DNA of 64,000 nt from Candidatus Contendibacter sp. GTDB lineage: Bacteria > Pseudomonadota > Gammaproteobacteria > Competibacterales > Competibacteraceae. Below the pieces are notes generated by a model. The model saw nothing but the letters and a program-made list of their open reading frames with translations. It ran no database searches and was not told where the DNA came from. The stretch covers positions 1 through 64,000 of the forward strand of contig JARSSP010000059.1 in NCBI GenBank assembly GCA_029624675.1, given 5' to 3'. Both the position numbers and the translations under genes were made by a program. Below, piece after piece: positions 7,683 through 17,300 of this stretch. Position 1 is the stretch's first letter. The number at the start of each line of letters is the position of its first letter.

Positions 7683-9785
7683 GCCTCGGCGCGGCCCGCT
7701 GGCATCCCATGACCGAGTCCGGTTTCCCCTGGGAGCGCGAGGCACTCGACTGGCTGCGCGAGCAACTTCCGGATCGGGAGCCATGGCAGGTTTGGAGCAA
7801 CTTCGAATTCATCGACGACCAGGGCAAGGTTGGTTAATGAGGTGGATGCGCTGGTCCTGTCACCGGCCGGGTTGTTCCTGGTCGAGATCAAGAGCCGGCC
7901 AGGCCGGGTGGCGGGCGATGCGTGCTCCTAGACCTGGGTAGCGGAGAGGCGGACGAGGACGGTCGATCTCGCCGACCGCAAAGCCAAGCGCTTGGCCAGT
8001 CTGCTGAAGCGCCAGCCAGCGATCCTGAAGGCCAAGCCGCGGCTGCCCTTCATCGAACCCCTCATCTTTCTTTCTTCGACCGCCCTCGACTGCCGACTGT
8101 CGGATCGGGCGGCGGCGGGAGTTTATCGCCGGGGGCAGCCTGGCGCTGGCGATGACGACGGCCTTATCGCCGCGCTAGCGCAGGGCATTCACGGTCCGAT
8201 GCAGCGCCCGGTTGATCGCCAGCAGGCGCAAGCGCTCGCTCGGGGGGGGCCTGACCGAAGCCGGGGTGCGTCCGTCCCACTCGCGCCGGCAGGTCGGCGA
8301 CTATGAATTGCTTGAGTTGCTAGCCGAGGGCGACGGCTTTCAGAACTGGTTGGCTCGCCACACCAGCGTCGCTGCGGTGCAGCGCCGGGTGCGCATTTAC
8401 CCGCTGTCCGCCGCCTCCAGCCCGGAGGAACGCGCCGCGCGGGTCCGGCAGGCCCGGCGCGAGTTTGCGGTGCTCGAAGGCATCGAGCACCCCGGCATCC
8501 TGCGTTGCAAGGACTACAAGGATACCGAGCTGAGTCAAGACGACGCGCGCCGATCCGGCGCACGGCGCCGAACTCGATGTATTTTCGCTGCGGTGTCTCA
8601 CCTATCTGATTTTCAGCGGCCAGGCGCCGGCTAGCTCCACGCTGGAGCTGGCGGACAAGCTCCGGGCGGGGCAGGGCCTGCGCCTGTCCGACGTGATGGA
8701 TGGCTGCGGCGCCCGCCTGCAGGAACTCGTGCAGTTCGCCACGCACCCCGACGTGCTGGGCCGGTACGATACGATGCAGGGTTTTCTGGCCGACCTGGAA
8801 CGGGTCGAGGACGAACTCACCACGCCCGATTCGGAAATCACGGTCGATCCGGGCATCGCCGTGAAGGGGGATCGGCTGGAGGGCGGCTTTACCGTCATCG
8901 AACGCCTGGGCCGCGGCGCGTCGAGCGTGGCGCGGCTGGTGCGGCAGGACGCGACCGACGAGGAATTCGTGCTCAAGGTCGCCAACGACGCCACCCACAG
9001 CGACCACGTACAGGCCGAGGGCGAAGCGCTGGCCAAATTGCGCCATCCCCACATCGTCGAATACCGGCAAACGCTGGCGGTGGCCGGGCGCGCGGCGCTG
9101 TTGCTCAAACTCTTCGAGCATCAGCCGGCGCCGCTCGTCGCCACCGGCGCCGACTGGGCCGATTACGCGCGCCGGTTGGGCGCGGTGGCCGACGCTTGCG
9201 CCCTGGCCGACCCGCTGTTGCCGCCGGCGCGCGTCGTGCAGGCGCTGGAGGGCGTCTTGTCTCCAGCCGACCTCAAGGACAAGACACCGGAACTGACCCG
9301 CGCGATCCAGCCGTCGCGTCTGCTGCGGCTGGCGGCGGCCGCCTCGCGGGCGGCGGCGCTATTCAGCCGGCAGGAAATCTACCCGCGCGGGATGCCGGCC
9401 CTGCAGGCGCTGCGCCAGTCGCTCAGCGCTCTGGTGGGCGTGCCCGAACTCGGTGTGGAAGAGTTGAAGACCCGTGTTCGTGGCCGCTACGCCGAGGCCG
9501 AACCGCTGTCCGACCGGCCGGCGCTCGACCGCCTGCTGGAAGCGGCGGAGGCCCCGTTGCAGTGGGACGAGGCCAGCCGGCGTTATCGCTGTCTGAATTT
9601 CGGCGGCGGCCTTTCGAGCGCCTCTTCCTCCTTCCAGCGCCTGACCAAGGCCGACGCTGCTGCTGTGGCCGACACCGCCGCGCAGGAGGCTCAGCATTTG
9701 GGAGCGCGTCTCCTGTGCACAACCGGCGCCAGGGCGGTCTGCTTTTGCTCAGCGTGGAGCCGCGCCTGGCGGCGCGGGCGGGTCT
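7679..9785 (+). pseudogene. Decayed PglW-like NERD/Ser-Thr kinase (BREX type 2)
   Basis: Pieces of one large protein lie in order but in several frames. 7679-7835 encodes PWEREALDWLREQLPDREPW, then a four-base GGTT duplication near 7830 breaks the frame. Next comes VNEVDALVLSPAGLFLVEIKS, the NERD nuclease-related domain. From 8287, VGDYELLELLAEGDGFQNWLA starts a first kinase-like domain that has lost its middle. At about 8870 GGFTVIERLGRGASSVARLV starts a second kinase domain, truncated after LLLKLFEH. NERD plus two kinase domains is the layout of PglW. No pglX, pglY or pglZ is adjacent. Interpretation rests on domain order; a database search would settle it. Confidence 0.65.
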
Positions 9786-10290
9786 CGACCCCTTCCCAGC
9801 CCTGACCGGCCGCCGTCCACGCGGCTCCGCGCATGAGGCGTTCGACGGTCGTTTTGACCCCCGGCGTCAGCCGCGGCTTGAACAGATACGGGATGCCTTC
9901 CTGCTCGGCGCGGGCCCGATTGGCTTGGGTGCCCCAGTCGCGGTCGCCGCGAAGCAAGGCCGGCCAGTGCGGGCGGGGCAGACACCCGAGCAACTCCCAC
10001 AACCCGGGCGAGCTGTACTTGGAGGCCGTCTGGTTACCGGCCTGCACCTCCACCTCCAACACCAGGCGCAAACGTCCCGCGGGCTCGGGGCATTGGGGCT
10101 GGTAAGTCGCAACGGGCAGTTCGCCACCCAGGGGTCGAACAGCCCGCTGACCTGGAGAAATTCGGTGAAAAACGGCAATTGCCCGAGCGGGGTGACGGCC
10201 GCCCGTGGATCCTACTCGACGTGGATGCGGCCACCCAAGGTGTCTACCGCCACCGGGCCAGCAACCGGCACCAACGCGGTAGTGTCGCCC
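9786..10290 (-). pseudogene. IS1380-family transposase remnant
   Basis: Minus-strand translation gives PLGQLPFFTEFLQVSGLFDPWV, then after frameshifts LVLEVEVQAGNQTASKYSSP, HWPALLRGDRDWG and PYLFKPRLTPGVKTTVERLM. These match IS1380-type DDE transposases, including the RGD around the second catalytic Asp. An in-frame stop and at least two frameshifts make it inactive. It abuts the 3' end of the PglW-like pseudogene, so the insertion may have helped destroy that locus. Confidence 0.55.
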
Positions 10291-11056
10291 TCACCCGTTG
10301 GGTGAAGGATCAAATAAGGATCAAATCGTTCATCAACGCCTCTTTGTGCTAATATTTCAACCGGTTAGCTCACCCAAGGCAAGATATAACTGCTCTTTTT
10401 AGGGTCACAGATCCCGCTCCAGTTCGCGCGCCGGCTGGCCGGCGCGGGCCGCCGCCGCCACGAACCTGGTCAGCTCCGCCAGGCGCGCTGACAGTTCCAT
10501 TCAATCGGCAGCGGCGACATGATCGTGATCATCGGTGGGTTCCTCGGGTGATTGCGTTTTCGACGACCTCAACCTACCCACGTCCGGGCCACCCGGGCAA
10601 GGCGTCCACCGCCCTTTTCCATTCCAGCACCCTATCCCGCGCTCGACGGGTTACACCCATTTGAAACATCTTGAAATTCAATTGTTTCAAATTGAAACCG
10701 CCCCTCTCCAAAAAAGATAAGTCTACTTTAATAACCACTTAATAATTAACTATATTGTATCTACTGTGTTTATTGGCATGAGAAATGCCGCATAAAAATA
10801 CGGCATGGCTACTTAATTAAAGTAACCCACCCACTTTGCCAGTGCGACTAAGACTGGCTGTGTCGTTCCGTCTAAATTCGAATACTTATTTCAATCATTA
10901 CTCTGAGCCAGCGCCGCCGGCGACGGTGGTTACTGAGAAATTTTAATTCCTGACTGTTCTATTGTTTTATATCAGGTTTTTTGTGCGCTACGGTTCAAGC
11001 ATGTTGTGGTATCTAAAACCAAACCTGCCGTGCCCTACCCTTGGAGAAGCACATCT
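10291..11056. other. Gene-poor, partly AT-rich intergenic region
   Basis: No convincing gene. A 31-codon minus-strand frame (10408-10500, MELSARLAELTRFVAAAARA...) may be the start of a lost gene. 10680-11000 is clearly AT-rich and includes an inverted repeat, ATGCCG...CGGCAT at 10785-10806. The region precedes the amylase gene and probably holds its promoter, which I could not pinpoint. Confidence 0.4.
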
Positions 11057-13246
11057 ATGTTCAGGAAAGCTGCGTTGTTGTGGTTCATTCTGGCTCATCT
11101 AAGCAGCTCTGCTTTTGGTCAGGACATCACCCCTCCGACGATCACCTCTTTCACTTTCCCCAATCGCCCATCGGGGAACAAGATCGGCGGTATCGTTCCG
11201 TTCAGCGTGACCGCCGCTGACGACATCGGTGTGACGCGGGTGGAGTTCTACAAGGATGGTGTTCTCGTGGGTAGCGATTCCGCAGCGCCTTGGGGTACGA
11301 ATATCGACTTCAACGGCGACCCGGTAAACCGGGATTACACCCTCACAGCCAAGGCTTACGATGCGACCAACAACTCCTCTACTTCGACTTTAACCGTCAA
11401 CAAACCCGACTGGAACATGCGCGGCGCGGGTGCCATGCTGGCGGAAAATGGCTGTTTCTTCAGCGTGTGGGCGCCGAGCGCGGACGCGGTCCAGTTGGTT
11501 GGGAACTTCAACGACGTTTATGGAAACGGTGCGCCGGACATCCATTATCTGACGAAGGACAGCCGCAGCTATTGGTTTGGATTCGTGCCGGGGTGCGCCG
11601 CCGGCCATCGGTACAAGTACGTCATCCGCAACCCAGGCGGCTCGAACAACACCGCCGGAGCGTACTGGAGACTCGATCCCAGGGCCAAGGACTCGGACCA
11701 TTCCTTCAACGGCGACAACGGAAACGAAAAGAAGCTTAATTACAACGCCAGCATCATCGTGGATCCCAAGTACAGTTGGGTGCCCTTCACGTCCCCCACG
11801 TTCAAGGATTACATCATCTACCAACTCCAAGTCGGCTCCTTCGCCGGCATGAACGACGGCATCGACATGGCGGGCCATGGCGGTAATGGCACCATCGCCA
11901 CATTCGGCGATGTCGAGACGAAATTTCAATACATCAAGGACATGGGGTTCAACGCGATCGAACTACTCCCCATCCACGAGTTTGCGGGGGACCGGTCCTG
12001 GGGTTACAACCCGGCTCTCTTCTTCGCCCCCGAATCGGCCTACGGTTCTCCCGACCAGTTCCGCCATTTTGTGAACGAAGCGCATAAAAGGGGCCTCGCC
12101 GTGATCGTGGACGTGGTCTACAACCACTCCGGTCCCAGCGATAACTCCTTGTGGCAATTCGACGGCAACACGAAGGACGGCGGCATTTATATCGAAGGTG
12201 GCTGGGATACGTGGTGGGGCAAGGGACCCGCCTGGTGGAAGCAGGAAGTGCAGGACTTCTTCTTCGATAATGCCAAGATGTATATCACGGAATACAACGT
12301 GGACGGCATCCGCTTCGACGCCACCACCCAGATCGACGGGAACAAGCTCAAGGAAGTGCTTCGAAGGATCGTTTCGACTTATCCGGACAAATACATGATC
12401 GCTGAGCATCTTCCCGATCACCCGTGGATCACGAAGGACGGCAAATTCCATGCGACGTGGTGCGCCCGCTCGCACCACGAATTTCAGCGGGCGGCCAACG
12501 GGCAGGATCCCGTCAACAAGGTGGCGAGCTTCCTCGGCTGGGATGGTTATGATCACTCTTGGAACTTAGTGAAATACGCCCTGGGTTCCCATGACGACAT
12601 TGGCGACCAGGAAAAGGGCGACGCGGAAAAGGGTTTGGCAAACTGGGATAGCCGTCATCGCTATTTCACCGATCTTTTCGGCGGTCGTGATAACTGGGAC
12701 GCTCGCGCCAAGGCCAGGATGGGCTGGGCGTTGACCGCGACCATGCCGGGCACACCCATGCTGTTCATGGGCACCGAGTTCCACTTCAATCCGCCCTGGG
12801 GGTACTGGCATGACGGCATGGATGCTAATGGCGACCACCGCATCAACTGGTCCTCCGCAGTCGATTCGACCGCCATGCCGATGCGCAACATGGTGGCGGC
12901 GATCAATTCCGTCCGGTCGAACAATCCGGCGCTGCGCAGCGATACCCTTAGCATCCTCCATCGGGACTACACGAATAACGTGATCGCCTTCAAGCGTTGG
13001 GACGGCGGCAATGTCGTCCTGACGGTGGTTAATCTGGGCGCAAACAACTTCACCAACAAAAGCTATGGCGTCGCGGTCGATTCCCAAGGGCAGTGGATGC
13101 AGATCTTCTGCAGCCAGGATGCCGATTTCGGCGGATGGAACGGCGCTGGCAACGCCTTTTATGAGCCGTGGACGCAAGGCGACGGCAAAATCTACATCAA
13201 TCTGCCCAAGTACAGCGTCCTGGTCTTCAAGCTGAAATCAACGTAG
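11057..13246 (+). CDS. Secreted GH13 alpha-glucan-active enzyme (amylase/branching-enzyme-like)
   Basis: A 729-residue exported enzyme. Residues 1-21 form a signal peptide ending ...SSSAFG-QD. Next come an Ig-like domain (~30-115), a CBM48-type E-set domain (~130-235, AMLAENGCFFSVWAPSADAV) and a GH13 barrel. Catalytic motifs: DVVYNHSG (region I), GIRFDATTQ with nucleophile Asp421, IAEH with acid Glu450, and SHDD with Asp513. CBM48 plus this barrel resembles glycogen-branching or trehalose-releasing enzymes, but the signal peptide points to degradation of external starch or glycogen. The ATG at 11057 follows GGAG and begins the signal peptide; upstream in-frame codons add a non-hydrophobic extension. 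Confidence 0.88.
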   Translation: MFRKAALLWFILAHLSSSAFGQDITPPTITSFTFPNRPSGNKIGGIVPFSVTAADDIGVTRVEFYKDGVLVGSDSAAPWGTNIDFNGDPVNRDYTLTAKAYDATNNSSTSTLTVNKPDWNMRGAGAMLAENGCFFSVWAPSADAVQLVGNFNDVYGNGAPDIHYLTKDSRSYWFGFVPGCAAGHRYKYVIRNPGGSNNTAGAYWRLDPRAKDSDHSFNGDNGNEKKLNYNASIIVDPKYSWVPFTSPTFKDYIIYQLQVGSFAGMNDGIDMAGHGGNGTIATFGDVETKFQYIKDMGFNAIELLPIHEFAGDRSWGYNPALFFAPESAYGSPDQFRHFVNEAHKRGLAVIVDVVYNHSGPSDNSLWQFDGNTKDGGIYIEGGWDTWWGKGPAWWKQEVQDFFFDNAKMYITEYNVDGIRFDATTQIDGNKLKEVLRRIVSTYPDKYMIAEHLPDHPWITKDGKFHATWCARSHHEFQRAANGQDPVNKVASFLGWDGYDHSWNLVKYALGSHDDIGDQEKGDAEKGLANWDSRHRYFTDLFGGRDNWDARAKARMGWALTATMPGTPMLFMGTEFHFNPPWGYWHDGMDANGDHRINWSSAVDSTAMPMRNMVAAINSVRSNNPALRSDTLSILHRDYTNNVIAFKRWDGGNVVLTVVNLGANNFTNKSYGVAVDSQGQWMQIFCSQDADFGGWNGAGNAFYEPWTQGDGKIYINLPKYSVLVFKLKST

Positions 13247-13383
13247 AGCCTGGTTTTCCCCAGCAATTTGAGAAGATCGAACAGCCATGCGGCATCGCGA
13301 TCCTCGGTCGCGAAGATGGTCGATGGCCGTACTCGATAGGTTTGCTTTGCGCCATTCCACTAATCGTAAGGGAGGTTTAAAAG

Positions 13384-14313
13384 ATGTTTGGATTAGAAGC
13401 GCTCGATGTATTGATCGGTCTCGCCACCGTCTATCTCGCGTTCGGCGTGGCGTGTACCGCGGTTGTTGAAGCGGTCTCGGCTTGGTCCAACGTGCGGAGC
13501 AGCACGCTCGAAGCGGCGCTAAAAGAGTTTCTGGCTGGAGACTGCAAGCAAAACCAGCGGACCGAGCCATTCGTTACGGCCTTTTACAACCATCCACTCG
13601 TGCAGGCGCTCACCAAGGACAAGGACGGGCGACCATCGTACATCCCTCCCCAGATTGTCGGACAGGTCGTGGAGGCGTTGGTCACCGCGAACGGTACCGC
13701 GACGTCGCTCGCGGAATCCGTGCAATCCCTGCCCGATGGCCGCATCAAAAGCCTCCTCGAATTTTTCGTCGCGCAGGCCGGCGAAGATGCGGCCAAGTTT
13801 CGCAAAGCGGTCGAGGATCATTTCAACGCCGCGATGGATCGCGCGTCCGGCTGTTTCAAGCGCTTCACGCAGTACGCGGCGCTCGTCATTTCGGCGGTGC
13901 TGGTGATCGCCGCAAACGTCGACACCATCACCATCGCGAACTCACTCGCCTCGGATCCAGCCGCGCGGGCCAAAATGGTCGAAGTCGCGCAACAACATCT
14001 GACGACCGCACAGATCACCGAGAATTTGGTAAAGGCTGGCTAGACCACGGGAAACACTACGGTCGAACAGGCCATACAACAGGTAGCGGCGGCCCGGGCC
14101 GCCTTGAACCGGGCGGTATCCGACACGGAATCCGCGGGCCTCCAGATCGGGTGGCGAGACTTCCCAAAGACCTTCGGCGACTTTCTCACGAAGGTAGCTG
14201 GACTGCTTGTCAGCATCTTCGCGGTTTCGCTTGGAGCGCCATTTTGGTTCGACGTGTTGCAACGCTTCATGCGGGTGCGAGCAACGGGCATCACGCCCGG
14301 CGAATCGAAGTGA
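13384..14313 (+). pseudogene. Membrane protein gene interrupted by an in-frame amber codon
   Basis: A strong ribosome-binding site (GGGAGG) precedes MFGLEALDVLIGLATVYLAF, an N-terminal membrane helix. A second helix (YAALVISAVLVIAANV) lies near residue 170. Translation stops at TAG (14041-14043), yet the same frame continues open for 90 more codons with a further membrane segment (GLLVSIFAVSLGAPFWF) and ends GITPGESK, 33 bases before the next gene. The original protein was probably 309 residues with an N-out or hairpin topology. Either a recent nonsense mutation, a sequencing error or readthrough. No function is known to me; it sits between two secreted glycan hydrolase genes. Confidence 0.7.
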
Positions 14314-14346
14314 CGAGGAACTCGCATCATTGACGGAGGATATCCC

Positions 14347-17300
14347 ATGCAACGTCTTTCGCGCGCCCCGACCAACTCACACCTAAGATTCATCCTCTTG
14401 CTTGTCGCGCTGAGCGCTATCGCGATTCCAGCGGCGCCCGTCTGGTCCGCCTGCTCGCTGGAAACAGCCGCCGTAATGGCGCCGCTGGAAATCCGCAACT
14501 CCACCGAAATGCAGGCGTTTCAGGATCTGCTTGCCGAAGCCAAGGGCATCGGCGTCAACGCCGTGTCGGTCGATGTCTGGTGGGGCAAAGTCGAAAGGAA
14601 CAGCGACCAGCAATTCGACTGGACCTACTATGACCAAGTCTTCGATAAGATCCGTCAAGCCGGCCTTAAGATCGTGCCGATTCTGTCGTTTCACCAATGT
14701 GGCGGCGGACCTGGTGATGATTGCAATATCCCCTTGCCGAACTGGCTGTGGTCGAGTTTCGCGGCGGCGGGTCTCTCCAGCAACGACCTGAAATACGAGA
14801 GCGAAACCGGTCGGATTCAGGACGACGCCATTGCGCCCTGGGCAACGGCGACGCCGGCGGTACTCGAGCAATTCCGCGAATTCATGCAGGCTTTCGCCAC
14901 CCATTTTGCCCCGATTGCCGCCGATTTCGTCGAGATCAACGTCAGCCTGGGACCGACCGGCGAACTGCGTTATCCGGCCTATAACAAATCCGACGGCTGG
15001 AATTATCCCGACCGCGGCAACTTCCAGGCTTATAGCCGGCTGGCGCAACGCCACTTCCGCGACTGGGCGCTCGCCAGTTTCGGCGGTCCGAGCGGCGTCG
15101 CGACCCGCTGGAGCATCCCGCTCGCCAACCCCGAAGAAATCCGCGTGCCGGGCGGGGGATTGCCGGCCGGTTCCGGCCGCCGGGCGCAAACCTTCGTCGA
15201 CGACAACGACCATGTGGACACCCAGTACGGCCGGGATTTCATCGACTGGTATAACCAGTCCCTGGTCGAGCACGGGCGCAGAATGCTGCTGGCGGCCGCC
15301 GGCGCGCTCGATGGCGCGATGAAAAACATCCCGCTCGGGATGAAACTGCCGGGCATCCACTGGCAAATGATGGCCTGCGCGCCCCGGCCGCGCATCGCCG
15401 AGATCACGGCGGGGCTGGTGCGCACCAGCCTGAACCTGTCGGCGCGGGCGGACGCCCACGGTTACAAACCGATCATGGACATGATCGCGGAGGTGAAACA
15501 ACAAAGCAGCCGTGATGTCATTTTGCACTTCACCGCCGCCGAGATGGATAACGACCCGGCCTGCGGCGAAGGAAACTCGATGGCGGAAACCCTGGTGTTC
15601 TGGATCTCGGAAGCCGCTCGCGACTGGAACATCACTCACAAAAGCGAAAACGCGCTGGCCTGCGTCGATACGCCCAACGATGATCGCACCTGGGACCATG
15701 TCCGCAACGTGCTTTCGAACGCCTCCTATAAGGGTTTCACGCTGCTGCGATTGACTGATGCGGGCTGTCGTCCCTGGTCGGTGGACAAAGCCCAGTACCA
15801 GCAATTGATCAAGGACTGCCCTCCAAGCACGTGCTTTTTCCGCGGTACCCCGAACGACTGGGGCAAGACCCCGATGACGCCCAGCGCGGGCACCAACCGC
15901 TTTGAAACCTGCCAGACCTTTGCCGGCAAACCCAATCCACGGTTCAAGATCTGCTGTTCCGAGGACTGGCGGGCGTGTTATCCGTCCCGGGACTTCATCG
16001 TCACCGATGGCACTTATCGCCTCGCGTTCGACGTGGGTTCCCAACAGATCACCACCACCCCGGTGGGCGCCGATTGCGGACCGTTGCAGAATGCCTGGTA
16101 TTTTCGCGGCACACCAAATAGCTGGGGTACGACCCCGATGGAGCGGGTCGGCGACAGCAACGTCTTTAGGACTTGCCAGACGTTCGCCGGGGTACCGAAT
16201 CCACGGTTCAAAGTCTGTCGCTTCCCGGACTGGCGGGAGTGTTACCCGCCCGAGGATCAATCCGTCAAAGACGGCGCCCAGGAGATGACGTTCAACGCCG
16301 ACACCCACAAGATTACCGTGTCCGCCATCCCAAGCTGCGGCCAGGATCGCTGGTTCTTTCGGGGCACGCCCAATGGCTGGGCAACCACGCCGATGGAGCA
16401 GGTGGACAACTCGGACGTGTTCAAGATCCCGGTGGATTTCGCACGCCAGGATCCCGCGCCCCGGTTCAAAATCTGTCACTTCCCGGACTGGCGGGAGTGT
16501 TATCCGTCCCAGGACGTTCCGGTCGACGACTGCTCGCGTTATGAGATCACGTTCAATCGGACTACCAAGGTAATCAACCAGAGCAAGATCGGTCCGGTAA
16601 CCGATGTCGACTGCCGCAACGGGGCAGTCGACATCAGGGCCAAGCCGTCGGCCGGTCGCTACCCCGCGCCGCAGTGTATTACTTTGGAGCCCAAACCCGC
16701 CGGAGCCACGCTGTATTACACGACGGACGGCTCAACCCCCACGGAACAGTCAAACCGCTACACTGGCGACTGCATCCCAGCGCAGGTTGACCTGAATCTG
16801 CGGGTGCTGGGCAAGGCAGACGGTAGGACGAACGGGAGGTCAGATTTTCCCTACCAGATTGCCCCACCAATCTCCGGCCAAGTGCATGTCTCGCGTTTCT
16901 GGCACAACCACCAGCCGATTTACTGGCCGGAGTGGAACGGCAACGGTTCTCAGACCAACCGCGTCCAATACGCGTGGGATTCGATCGCGCGCAAAGACAG
17001 CCAAACCTACGGTACCGGCGTCGGGCATCCGGACAACAATCTTTCGGAGATCTTCGGCCAAGATGACCGGCGCGCCGCGTACCAAGGGCGTCCGCGCGAT
17101 TCGCTGGCGGGCCTTCCGGTCGAGGCCGGCTTTGCCATGAGTTACTCCGGATCGCTCGTCGACAACGTCCGCAATCTCGCCGCCAACAACCAACTCGGCT
17201 ACGGCAGCAACTGGTGGAATGGAAACCGCGAGGCGAGAGGCTGGATCACACCGCTCGGCAGCCGCCGGCTCGACCTCGTCGGTTTCACCTACCATCACTC

